This document shows, piece after piece, positions 33,875 to 41,241 of a stretch of 64,000 nt of DNA (position 1 is its first letter; every line of letters starts with the position of its first letter). The notes under the pieces were generated by a model. It was not told the origin of the DNA and ran no database searches. It saw nothing but the letters and a program-made list of their open reading frames with translations. This stretch comes from JAABVY01 sp964627935. GTDB lineage: Bacteria; Zixibacteria; MSB-5A5; JAABVY01. The DNA lies in the NCBI GenBank assembly GCA_964627935.1, contig CAZVLB010000001.1, positions 186,001 to 250,000 on the forward strand, in the 5' to 3' direction. The translations under genes and the position numbers were made by a program.

Positions 33875-35035
33875 ATGGAAACGCTCACTATTGAACAGCT
33901 AAAAGATCTGGCCAAAATAGAAAAAGACTGGTGTACTTCAATATATATGCCGGCTCATCGAACCACTGTTGACAGCAGACAGGATCCGGTTCGTTATAAA
34001 AATCTGCTGCGTGATGTGGAAAAGACACTGGAGGAGAAGGGCATGCGCCGGCCCCGGATCGATGAGTATCTTGAGCAGGCCAGCGGACTTTTGGACAGCA
34101 ATGAATTCTGGAAACACCAGGGAGATGGACTGGCTGTATTTGTAACTCCCGATGATTTTCAGTATTTCCGCCTTCCGATCAGGCTGGATGAACTGACATC
34201 GGTCACTGACAGGTTCATCATAAAGCCGCTTCTGCCCCTGGTTGAACAGCAGGGCCAGTATCTGGCATTGCTTCTAAGCCAGAAAGACCTCAAGCTGTAT
34301 CGCTGTTCACGATTCGATGCCGAGCAGGTCGAGCTTGCGGATGTGCCCACCAATATCGAAGAAATCATGAAGTATGAGGACCCCGAGAAGCAGCTTCAGT
34401 ATCATACTGAAACCGCGCCCTCACGTGAGGCGGGTGATAAACGCAAAGCCATGTATCATGGTCATGGAGTAGGTGTTGATGATGCCGGTAAAAAGCAGTT
34501 GATTCTGCGTTATTTTCATGCAGTTGATAAAGGACTGGAAAAATTCCTCAATGAAAGTAATCTACCATTGGTTCTGATCGGCCTGGAACATCATCTTTCA
34601 CTATATGAAGAAGCCAATTCATACACAAACCTGATCGATGAGGGTGTAAAATATAACCCGGATGATTTGAATAAGGAGCAGGTTATCGAAAAGACCTGGC
34701 AGGTTATGGAACCGATAATCGGTAAGACCCGCCGGGAAAGCATGGATAGATTTCAGGAAAGTCTCGGCACCGGGAAAGCCACCGATAACACGCGCGAGGT
34801 AATCAAGGCCGCCGTTGCCGGCCGTATCGATACTTTGTTCATAGACAAGGATGAATCCGTATACGGCAATGTTGATTTAACCAGCAACAGCGTGGAAATC
34901 AGCAAAGATAATTCCGGCATGGAGCTTTTGAATTATGCCGCGGCCCAGGCTCTATTGTCCAACGGCAAAATTTTCATACTCGATGATGATGAAAAGGACA
35001 AGCATTCTCCCTTAGCGGCATTGTACCGTTATTGA
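33875..35035 (+). CDS. Bacterial archaeo-eukaryotic release-factor family protein (BaeRF)
   Basis: A 386-residue protein with the layout of the BaeRF3/7 families: an N-terminal domain (SIYMPAHRTTVDSRQDPVRY, then a KTLEEKG helix), a central eRF1-like domain with ALLLSQKDLKLYRCS, a HGHGVGVDDAGKKQLILRYF segment, and a C-terminal domain with EVIKAAVAGRIDTLFID. These are bacterial relatives of eRF1/Pelota, proposed to act on stalled ribosomes. The release-factor GGQ tripeptide is not seen; GHGVG lies in a similar place. The ribosome-binding site AAGGGAG lies 8 bases upstream. The gene follows treT after 33 bases. Confidence 0.8.
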   Translation: METLTIEQLKDLAKIEKDWCTSIYMPAHRTTVDSRQDPVRYKNLLRDVEKTLEEKGMRRPRIDEYLEQASGLLDSNEFWKHQGDGLAVFVTPDDFQYFRLPIRLDELTSVTDRFIIKPLLPLVEQQGQYLALLLSQKDLKLYRCSRFDAEQVELADVPTNIEEIMKYEDPEKQLQYHTETAPSREAGDKRKAMYHGHGVGVDDAGKKQLILRYFHAVDKGLEKFLNESNLPLVLIGLEHHLSLYEEANSYTNLIDEGVKYNPDDLNKEQVIEKTWQVMEPIIGKTRRESMDRFQESLGTGKATDNTREVIKAAVAGRIDTLFIDKDESVYGNVDLTSNSVEISKDNSGMELLNYAAAQALLSNGKIFILDDDEKDKHSPLAALYRY

Positions 35036-35082
35036 TTGAATCCGAGAATCTAATCTGAAATCACAATTCCGCGAGGTCTTCA

Positions 35083-35724
35083 ATGGATGACAAGACTAAA
35101 GAGATGTTTGATGAATTTTACAGTGGCGAAGATATGTCTTTCGGCGCAGAACCATCCGATTCTCTGAAGCAATGCGTACTCGAGCATCAATTGGGGGGTG
35201 AGGCGCTTGATCTCGGATGCGGGGATGGACGCAACAGCCTGTTTCTGGCAGGCATGGGCTTCAGGGTCACAGCTGTCGATGCCTCCTGCGTGGCCACAGA
35301 AAAGCTGATGCAGTATGCCAATGGCCACGGCCTGGGCGGGAATCTGCGCGTTCAATGTATCGATGCCCTGGATGCCGATTTTCCACCGGATAAATTCAAC
35401 CTGGTAAGCGCGATCACTTTTTTTGATCATATCCCCGTAGAGCAACAGAAGCGTATGGTTGATGAAATTCATATTTCCATGAAAACGGATGGTATTATGG
35501 TGGCACAGGTTCATATGGTTGATGATCCGGGCAATCATGGCGATAACCGGCATGCCAGTGAACTGCAGTCGGCAATTAAACATTATTTCGAAACCGATGA
35601 ACTGTCGCACTTGCTCGAAGATCGTTTCAAGATAATTAGTTATAAAGAATTCAAAGAAGAAGATCACACTCACGGCGAACCGCATCAGCACAGCTTTTCG
35701 ACCACAATAGTCAGAAAAACCTGA
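35083..35724 (+). CDS. Class I SAM methyltransferase (TehB-like)
   Basis: A 213-residue methyltransferase. Motif I is ALDLGCGDGRNSLFLAGMG (about 44-62), followed by VTAVDAS (acidic end of strand 2) and LVSAITFFDHI (motif IV region). The RNSLFLA helix is typical of the TehB/tellurite-resistance and thiol-methylating group. The C-terminal tail is His-rich (DHTHGEPHQHS), which could bind metal. It might detoxify metalloids, but the substrate is not shown. A perfect hairpin follows the stop. Confidence 0.8.
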   Translation: MDDKTKEMFDEFYSGEDMSFGAEPSDSLKQCVLEHQLGGEALDLGCGDGRNSLFLAGMGFRVTAVDASCVATEKLMQYANGHGLGGNLRVQCIDALDADFPPDKFNLVSAITFFDHIPVEQQKRMVDEIHISMKTDGIMVAQVHMVDDPGNHGDNRHASELQSAIKHYFETDELSHLLEDRFKIISYKEFKEEDHTHGEPHQHSFSTTIVRKT

Positions 35725-35726
35725 CC

Positions 35727-35755
35727 CGCATTAATGGCAGGCAGTCATTAATGCG
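35727..35755 (+). other. Perfect hairpin after the TehB-like gene
   Basis: A 10-base perfect stem, CGCATTAATG / CATTAATGCG, with a 9-base loop (GCAGGCAGT). It lacks a T run, so it may be a weak or factor-dependent terminator, an mRNA end protector, or an operator. Confidence 0.5.
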
Positions 35756-35855
35756 TAGAGTCGTTACGTAATTCCTATATAATTTCCCCGTATTTACTTT
35801 CACTCGTAATTGCTTTATCAATAGGTAGATACAGAAACAAGAGGGAGGTAATAAG

Positions 35856-35945
35856 ATGGCAAACTCAAATAATTCGAAAGATGATCTATTAGGTATCAGA
35901 ATTGAAAAGGTAATAATCTTCACATGTCTGCTTTTGCTGCTTTAG
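35856..35945 (+). CDS. 29-residue small protein with hydrophobic C-terminus
   Basis: ATG at 35856 is preceded by GGGAGG with an 8-base spacer, one of the best ribosome-binding sites in the window. The product begins MANSNNSKDDLLGIRIEKVI and ends in IFTCLLLLL, so it has a polar head and a short, very hydrophobic tail with one Cys. The TAG stop is at 35943. The tail (about 11 residues) is short for a full membrane span but could insert as a tail anchor. The next gene starts 49 bases on with its own site. I know no family for it; the start signal is the main evidence. Confidence 0.5.
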   Translation: MANSNNSKDDLLGIRIEKVIIFTCLLLLL

Positions 35946-35994
35946 TATTCACGGCACTGGTTTATAGACACCATTTTTAACGGGGGTAGGTTAA

Positions 35995-36375
35995 ATGATA
36001 AAGAGAATGTATGACAGTGATGATGATATCCTGGCAATCAGAATCAGTGAAAAACTGACAGCCAGAGACTACCGTGATATTCTTCCATTTGTGGAAGGAG
36101 CGATAGAGAAACACGGCAAAATCAATATGCTCTGGAAGCTGGAAGATTTTCAGGGCCTGACAGTCAGCGCGGCGGTGGAGGATTTCAAGTCCTGGATTAA
36201 ATATAATAGAAAAATTTCCAGGATAGCGGTGGTCGGAGAGAAACGCTGGGAGGAACTTCTGATAAAAGTGATTGATCCCTTTATGTCGGCCGAAGTTAAC
36301 TTTTTTGAACCGGATGATATGGAACGGGCTAGGCTCTGGCTGGCAGGTAAAACAACTGCTGATGCCGGAATATAA
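35995..36375 (+). CDS. SpoIIAA-like (STAS/SEC14) protein
   Basis: A 126-residue protein of the SpoIIAA-like family: YDSDDDILAIRISEKLTARDY at the start, INMLWKLEDFQGLTVSAAVE in the middle, ISRIAVVGEKRWEELL and VNFFEPDDMERARLWLAG at the end. This is the pattern of the STAS/SEC14-like group found in many stress regions, probably lipid- or partner-binding; it lacks the classic phospho-Ser site of anti-sigma antagonists. The ribosome-binding site GGGGGTAGG lies 5 bases before ATG. Confidence 0.8.
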   Translation: MIKRMYDSDDDILAIRISEKLTARDYRDILPFVEGAIEKHGKINMLWKLEDFQGLTVSAAVEDFKSWIKYNRKISRIAVVGEKRWEELLIKVIDPFMSAEVNFFEPDDMERARLWLAGKTTADAGI

Positions 36376-36470
36376 TGCAGATCACGCATGAAATAAATAT
36401 GTTACTGTAATACATTAACTTTGGAACATTAAGCAGGCTTAACTCATCTTAAATATAAGTAAAGCAAATG

Positions 36471-36488
36471 AGGCAGAAATGACTGCCT
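36471..36488. promoter_or_regulatory. Dyad in the leader of the SufC-like gene
   Basis: AGGCAG-AAATGA-CTGCCT, a perfect 6-base inverted repeat 32 bases before the SufC-like start. It may be an operator for an iron-sulfur or stress regulator, or a leader hairpin. No matching copy was found elsewhere. Confidence 0.3.
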
Positions 36489-36519
36489 TGCGGGAGACAT
36501 TATTGCAAAGAGGATTTTT

Positions 36520-37263
36520 ATGGGTGTGTTAGAGCTTAAAGATATTCGACTAACCCTGGATGGTAAACGCATTCTCAATAATCTTAATATCGATTTCTGG
36601 GAGGGCCATATTCATGCCGTGGTCGGCCCCAATGGCGCCGGGAAATCCACCCTGGCATCTGTTATCATGGGCCTGGGCGGCTATACCGAGATCGAAGGCG
36701 ATATTCTGTATGATGGCAGGTCCATCATAAATGAGGATGTGGCCGAACGAGCCGCGCATGGTATCACCATGGCCTGGCAGGAACCGGCCCGTTTCGAGGG
36801 TATTACAGTCGAGCAGTTCATAGCAGCCGCCGGCAGGAATCCGGGCGCGGAGGAAATCGAATTCGCCATGAATGAAGTCGGGCTCGATCCTGATGATTAT
36901 CGTCTGCGGGCGGTCGATAAAACGCTCAGCGGCGGAGAACGCAAAAAGGTCGAGCTGGCATCAATACTGGCCATGCGTCCCCGTGTAGCCATCCTCGATG
37001 AACCGGATTCCGGCATCGATATCGAGTCGATTCAACGCATTTTCGACGCCGTGCATGTATTAAAAGACAGAGGATCAACCGTGCTTCTGATTACACACAG
37101 CCTGGCAGTTCTGGATCAGGCCGAACATGCATTTTTGATGTGCAACGGTGAAATCGTGGACAAGGGCAATGTGGCACGAATCAGAAAGTATTTCGAAGAT
37201 AAATGTATTCCCTGTGATCACAAAAACTTTCCCAAACCGGAAAGTGAGGTCGACAAATTATGA
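36520..37263 (+). CDS. sufC: SufC/SmsC-like ABC ATPase for Fe-S assembly
   Basis: A 247-residue soluble ABC ATPase that powers Fe-S cluster assembly on a SufB-type scaffold. Walker A is GPNGAGKSTL, the Q-loop is in ITMAWQEPARF, the signature is TLSGGERKKVELASIL, and Walker B is VAILDEPDSGID, with the SufC-type ERKK after the signature. A C-terminal CIPCDHKNF adds a CXXC-His cluster not typical of SufC. The gene overlaps the SufB-like gene by 4 bases. No SufD, SufS, SufU or SufE lies next to it. GAGGA precedes the ATG. Confidence 0.9.
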   Translation: MGVLELKDIRLTLDGKRILNNLNIDFWEGHIHAVVGPNGAGKSTLASVIMGLGGYTEIEGDILYDGRSIINEDVAERAAHGITMAWQEPARFEGITVEQFIAAAGRNPGAEEIEFAMNEVGLDPDDYRLRAVDKTLSGGERKKVELASILAMRPRVAILDEPDSGIDIESIQRIFDAVHVLKDRGSTVLLITHSLAVLDQAEHAFLMCNGEIVDKGNVARIRKYFEDKCIPCDHKNFPKPESEVDKL

Positions 37264-38213
37264 CAACATCGGAGACAGGTTTAATTCAGACCTTATATGA
37301 TTACACGCGCAGTGATCCGCATCTGCAGGATCCGGAAACCGCCCATCTGACAATCAACGGCAATCATGTGCTGGGCATGAATTCAGTTCCCGGCCTGAAT
37401 ATAGATACCAGGGAACTCGAGGACGGCATCGATATCCGTGTCTATCTCGAACCCGGAACGATTATCAAAAAGCAGGTGCATATGTGTTTCGGTATGCTTC
37501 CGGAGACTGGGATACAGCGCATAGTCATGGATGTCAATATCGGTGAAGGCTCGAAAATTTCGTTTCTGGCTCATTGCGTTTTTCCCAAAGCGGTCGATGT
37601 GGAGCATATTATGAATGCGCAGATCAATATTGGAAAAAACGCTGAATATACATATTACGAAAAACATGTCCACAGCCCTGCAGGCGGGGTAAGAGTCCGT
37701 CCTAAGGCGGAGGTCCATATCGATGAAGGCGGAATATTCAAAACGGAATTTGAGCTGATACAGGGCCGTGTGGGCCTGATCGACATCGACTACGAGGCTT
37801 TTTGTGAGGCTAATTCCATACTGGAAATGGATACTCGCATCAGCGGGCAGAAAGATGATCTGGTGAAGGTCAGGGAAATCGGCCATCTCAACGGCGAGTA
37901 TGCCAGGGGTGTGCTGACATCCAAGATTGCAGTGCGCGACAAGGCCAAAGCCGAGGTCTACAACAAGCTCAGCGCCTCGGCGGCGTATGCCCGCGGCCAT
38001 GTCGACTGCAAGGAGATTGTGCGCGATGATGGCGAGGTTTCGGCTATACCCATAGTCGAGGTCAATCATCCCAAAGCGCATATCACCCATGAAGCCGCAA
38101 TCGGCAGTGTCGATCACAAGCAGCTGGAGACCCTGATGTCACGCGGGCTGGATGAAGACCAGGCTGTGGAGCTGATTATCTCAGGCATGTTGAGCCGTAG
38201 AAAGAGCCAATAA
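37260..38213 (+). CDS. Short SufB/SmsB-type Fe-S scaffold protein
   Basis: A 317-residue SufBD-family protein, much shorter than E. coli SufB (about 495). It has the beta-helix core (GEGSKISFLAHCVFP, KTEFELIQGRVGLIDIDYEA) and the C-terminal signature THEAAIGSVDHKQLETLM followed by GLDEDQAVELIISGML. The cluster ligands of SufB, a Cys near the end of the helix and the H-E pair, are kept (HVDCKEIV and THEA). A SufC-SufB pair with one short SufB and no other Suf gene is the layout of the minimal SmsCB system of archaea and deep bacteria. ATGA overlap with the ATPase gene. Confidence 0.88.
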   Translation: MTTSETGLIQTLYDYTRSDPHLQDPETAHLTINGNHVLGMNSVPGLNIDTRELEDGIDIRVYLEPGTIIKKQVHMCFGMLPETGIQRIVMDVNIGEGSKISFLAHCVFPKAVDVEHIMNAQINIGKNAEYTYYEKHVHSPAGGVRVRPKAEVHIDEGGIFKTEFELIQGRVGLIDIDYEAFCEANSILEMDTRISGQKDDLVKVREIGHLNGEYARGVLTSKIAVRDKAKAEVYNKLSASAAYARGHVDCKEIVRDDGEVSAIPIVEVNHPKAHITHEAAIGSVDHKQLETLMSRGLDEDQAVELIISGMLSRRKSQ

Positions 38214-38420
38214 GGCGAAAAAGGCTGAAACAGTATGAGAATTATAGAGAAAATAGCCGTCAGGATATTTAAGGATATTGCTTTTCCCGAGCTAAAAGCA
38301 AGGAGGTATAAGCGGCCGCAGGGAGATCTGCGGGATTTTGTCGGAAAACACTTTAACGGCAATGATAACAATAGAGAAGATGAAAACATAATTTTAAGTA
38401 TTAGAGGAAGGGTGAGTAAA

Positions 38421-38813
38421 ATGGCTGAAGAAAAAAACACAAAACAAGAGGCCGCTGAACAGGAAGGTGCCGAAATAGAAGTGGCTGCAGAAGGAGAAGT
38501 AACTATGAAAGAAGTAGATAAGCTAAAAAAGGATATGGATTCTTTACGCAAGGACTTAAAGGATCTTACAGGTGCCATGAAAAAGATGGCCACCGGCAAA
38601 GGAACGAGTGCCAAGGAAAGAATCTGGCAAACAGCCTCAGATATCGAGGACAAAGCCGAAGATTATGTTACCGATGCCTATGATACCGTGCGTGATCATG
38701 GTGAACGTTATATAAGAATGGGACGTGAACAGATTCAAAATCGCCCTTACACATCTGCATTCTGGATTTTCGGAGCTGGATTCCTGCTTGGAAAGCTTCT
38801 TGACAGGAGATAA
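38421..38813 (+). CDS. DUF883/YqjD-like membrane-anchored protein
   Basis: A 130-residue protein: acidic start (MAEEKNTKQEAAEQEG), a coiled coil (KEVDKLKKDMDSLRKDLKDL), an amphipathic stretch (IWQTASDIEDKAEDYVTDAY), and one C-terminal membrane helix (WIFGAGFLLGKLL) with a basic end. This is the layout of ElaB/YqjD proteins, which bind ribosomes at the membrane in stationary phase in E. coli. I start at 38421, after GGAAGG; the open frame runs 62 residues further upstream with a different composition. The next gene encodes a YqjE-like protein, as in the E. coli yqj operon. Confidence 0.75.
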   Translation: MAEEKNTKQEAAEQEGAEIEVAAEGEVTMKEVDKLKKDMDSLRKDLKDLTGAMKKMATGKGTSAKERIWQTASDIEDKAEDYVTDAYDTVRDHGERYIRMGREQIQNRPYTSAFWIFGAGFLLGKLLDRR

Positions 38814-38816
38814 TAT

Positions 38817-39092
38817 ATGCGGTTTATAGCCGAATTTATACTCTCTGTCGTTGAGTTGCTGGAGTCCGAAGCCAGGGCCCTGAGAGCAAACATCGTGGGA
38901 ATAGCCTACCTTGTTGTTTTTCTGGCGGCCGGGATTATTGTGCTGCTGGTTGGCGGCGCCCTGATATTATGGGGCTTCTATAAATTGCTTGTGACCGCCC
39001 TGGATCCGATAGCCTCGACCTTTATAATCGGCGGGGCAACATTGCTGATAGGCTTTTTCATGCTCTATGGAGTAAAGCGAATGGCCAGGTGA
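38817..39092 (+). CDS. YqjE/holin-X-like two-helix membrane protein
   Basis: A 91-residue protein with a helical amphipathic start (VVELLESEARALRANIVG) and two membrane helices (IAYLVVFLAAGIIVLLVGGA and ASTFIIGGATLLIGFFMLYG). The pattern is of the phage-holin-superfamily YqjE group. It lies three bases after the YqjD-like gene and is surely co-transcribed with it. Function is unknown; the E. coli pair is induced in stationary phase and by osmotic stress. Confidence 0.75.
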   Translation: MRFIAEFILSVVELLESEARALRANIVGIAYLVVFLAAGIIVLLVGGALILWGFYKLLVTALDPIASTFIIGGATLLIGFFMLYGVKRMAR

Positions 39093-39198
39093 CGGAATCT
39101 TCAGTCAGAGCAAACAGAAGGCATAACAAAACAGACAAAGAGTAGAAGGAATCATCATAAATCGTAATTGTTTTATATCAAGATAGGAGTTTATGAAT

Positions 39199-39636
39199 AT
39201 GGCAATCAGAAAAGCGAATGCTGCCTGGGAAGGCAAGTTACAGGATGGAAAAGGCAAAATGAAACTGGGAAGCGGCGCATATATCGGTTCCTACAGTTTC
39301 GAATCCAGATTCGAAGATGGTATCGGCACCAATCCGGAGGAATTGATCGGCGCGGCTCATGCAGGCTGCTTTTCAATGGCATTGACCAAGCTCCTGCAGG
39401 ATTCCGGATATAATCCCTCCAAGGTCGAGACCGATGCCAGGGTCCAGCTCGAAAAGGGCGACGATGGCTTCAGGATCACTTCTGTGCAGCTTTCGACCCA
39501 GGGTGATGTCGAAAATATGGAAGCGGATGAATTTCATAAGCTGGCCGAGAAAGCCAAGCAAAACTGCCCGGTTTCCAAAGCCCTGGCCGGAGTCGATATA
39601 AAGCTCGAATCCAAACTGCTTACATCCGCATCATAA
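39199..39636 (+). CDS. osmC: OsmC-type organic hydroperoxide reductase
   Basis: A 145-residue OsmC-family thiol peroxidase. The two catalytic cysteines are present: AAHAGCFSMAL and AKQNCPVSKAL, with the helix between. TNPEELIGAAHAGC is the family signature. The ATG at 39199 has AGGAG 9 bases upstream; the ATG at 39193 is only 3 bases from that site. It reduces organic peroxides using a dihydrolipoyl-type donor in known members. A stress gene in keeping with its neighbours. Confidence 0.92.
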   Translation: MAIRKANAAWEGKLQDGKGKMKLGSGAYIGSYSFESRFEDGIGTNPEELIGAAHAGCFSMALTKLLQDSGYNPSKVETDARVQLEKGDDGFRITSVQLSTQGDVENMEADEFHKLAEKAKQNCPVSKALAGVDIKLESKLLTSAS

Positions 39637-39662
39637 AAAAAGCAAAAAGGAAAGGGTATGTT

Positions 39663-40178
39663 ATGGGTTTAAATGGAAAGAAAATAGCGCTGTTTGTTGA
39701 TAACATGTATGAGGATCTGGAATTCTGGTATCCCAAAATCCGCCTCGAGGAAGAAGGCGCCGAGGTGGTTGTTATCGGTCCCAAAGCCGAATCATATCAG
39801 GGTAAGAAGGGACTGCCGGCAAAGGCCGACAAGGGCATCTCCGAAGCGAATGCTGATGATTATGCCGCGCTGGTGATACCGGGCGGATATTCTCCCGACC
39901 TGATGAGGCGCAAGCCGGGTATGGTTGATTTCGTCAAGGACATGAATAAAAAGGAAAAGCCCATCGCGGCTATATGTCATGCCGGATGGATGATGGCCTC
40001 GGCCGGAATTGTCGACGGCAAAAAGGTTACCAGCTTTTTTTCGATTAAGGATGATCTGCAAAATGCCGGCGCAAACTGGGAAGATGCAGAAGTGGTTGTC
40101 GATGGCAACCTGATTACATCGCGAAATCCCGGCGATCTCCCGGCTTTCTGCAAGGCTATCATCGCGGCTGTTGAATAG
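39663..40178 (+). CDS. PfpI/DJ-1 family protein (YhbO-like)
   Basis: A 171-residue single-domain class I glutamine-amidotransferase-like protein. The nucleophile elbow is AAICHAGWMMASAG, with Cys followed by His; the Glu partner lies in EDLEFWYP near residue 18. The rest (LPAKADKGISEANADDYAAL, SFFSIKDDLQNAG) matches PfpI/YhbO. Such proteins have been described as stress chaperones, peptidases or deglycases; which is right is disputed. It follows OsmC by 26 bases. Confidence 0.9.
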   Translation: MGLNGKKIALFVDNMYEDLEFWYPKIRLEEEGAEVVVIGPKAESYQGKKGLPAKADKGISEANADDYAALVIPGGYSPDLMRRKPGMVDFVKDMNKKEKPIAAICHAGWMMASAGIVDGKKVTSFFSIKDDLQNAGANWEDAEVVVDGNLITSRNPGDLPAFCKAIIAAVE

Positions 40179-40236
40179 CGCGGTCGCTTATATCTTATAA
40201 AAAAATACCGTGGCAATTACAAAAGAGGTGGGATAA

Positions 40237-41226
40237 ATGGAAACGATACAGATCAGCGGTCTAAATAGATCAGCCGTGCGAGTGGCCCTGGGTACATGGG
40301 CAATCGGCGGCTGGATGTGGGGCGGAACCGACGAAAAGGAATCGATCGACACAATCCTCAAAGCCCTCGACACCGGGGTCAATATGATCGATACCGCACC
40401 TGTTTATGGTTTCGGCAAATCCGAAGAGCTGGTTGGCAAGGCTATCAAACAATTCGGATTTCGCCAGAATGTCATCCTTGCCACCAAAGTGGGCATGGAA
40501 TGGAACGAGAAGGAAGAGGTGCGCAGAAATTCCAGCCGAAAAAGAATCGAAAAAGAAATTGATGACTCGCTGAAACGTCTGCAAACAGATTATATCGACA
40601 TCTACATGGTACACTGGCCCGATAGTTCCGTACCATTCGAGGAGACGGCCGAGACGATGTTCAACCTGCATGAAAAGGGCAAGATCAAGGCTATCGGAGT
40701 CAGTAATTACAGTGTCGAGCAGATGGAGCAGTTCAAAAAGGCTGCGCCCCTTCATGTCCTGCAGCCGCCGTTCAATCTTTTTGAGGATGAATTCCGCAAG
40801 GACCTTCTGCCGTACTGCCGAAGCAATAATATCACTACATTGGCCTATGGCGCATTATGCCGCGGACTTCTGAGCGGCAAGATGAGCAAAGATCGCGAAT
40901 TTGAAGGCGATGACCTGCGCAAATCCGATCCCAAGTTCCAGGGCAATCGATTCGATGATTATCTTAAGGCGGTTGATCTTCTGGATGCTTTCGCGCAGGA
41001 GAAGTACGGACACAATGTGATTCATCTGGCAGTGCGCTGGATTCTGGATCAGGGCGCAAGCATTGCACTCTGGGGCGCACGAAACCCTGAGCAGATCGAT
41101 GGGGTGCAGGATGTTTTCGGATGGTCGCTGGATGATCAGGCCATGAAGGAAATTGACAGGATAGTGGTTGAATCCATAAAGGACCCGGTTGGACCGTCAT
41201 TTATGGCCCCGCCGGAAAATAAGTAA
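40237..41226 (+). CDS. Aldo/keto reductase
   Basis: A 329-residue TIM-barrel NADPH-dependent oxidoreductase. Catalytic set: Asp and Tyr in NMIDTAPVYGFGKSEE, Lys in ILATKVGMEW, His in IYMVHWPDSSVP. The C-terminal loop has LWGARNPEQID for binding NADP phosphate. Residue order fits the AKR11/YghZ-like group acting on small aldehydes. It follows the PfpI gene by 58 bases with GAGGTGGG about 8 bases before ATG. A role in removing reactive aldehydes would fit, but the substrate is not known. Confidence 0.92.
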   Translation: METIQISGLNRSAVRVALGTWAIGGWMWGGTDEKESIDTILKALDTGVNMIDTAPVYGFGKSEELVGKAIKQFGFRQNVILATKVGMEWNEKEEVRRNSSRKRIEKEIDDSLKRLQTDYIDIYMVHWPDSSVPFEETAETMFNLHEKGKIKAIGVSNYSVEQMEQFKKAAPLHVLQPPFNLFEDEFRKDLLPYCRSNNITTLAYGALCRGLLSGKMSKDREFEGDDLRKSDPKFQGNRFDDYLKAVDLLDAFAQEKYGHNVIHLAVRWILDQGASIALWGARNPEQIDGVQDVFGWSLDDQAMKEIDRIVVESIKDPVGPSFMAPPENK

Positions 41227-41241
41227 AACGGAGAGCATGAA

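Noticed and set aside
37383..38117. 244-codon minus-strand frame in the SufB-like gene
   Set aside because: Antisense to a gene with clear family motifs; no homologous pattern in its product.
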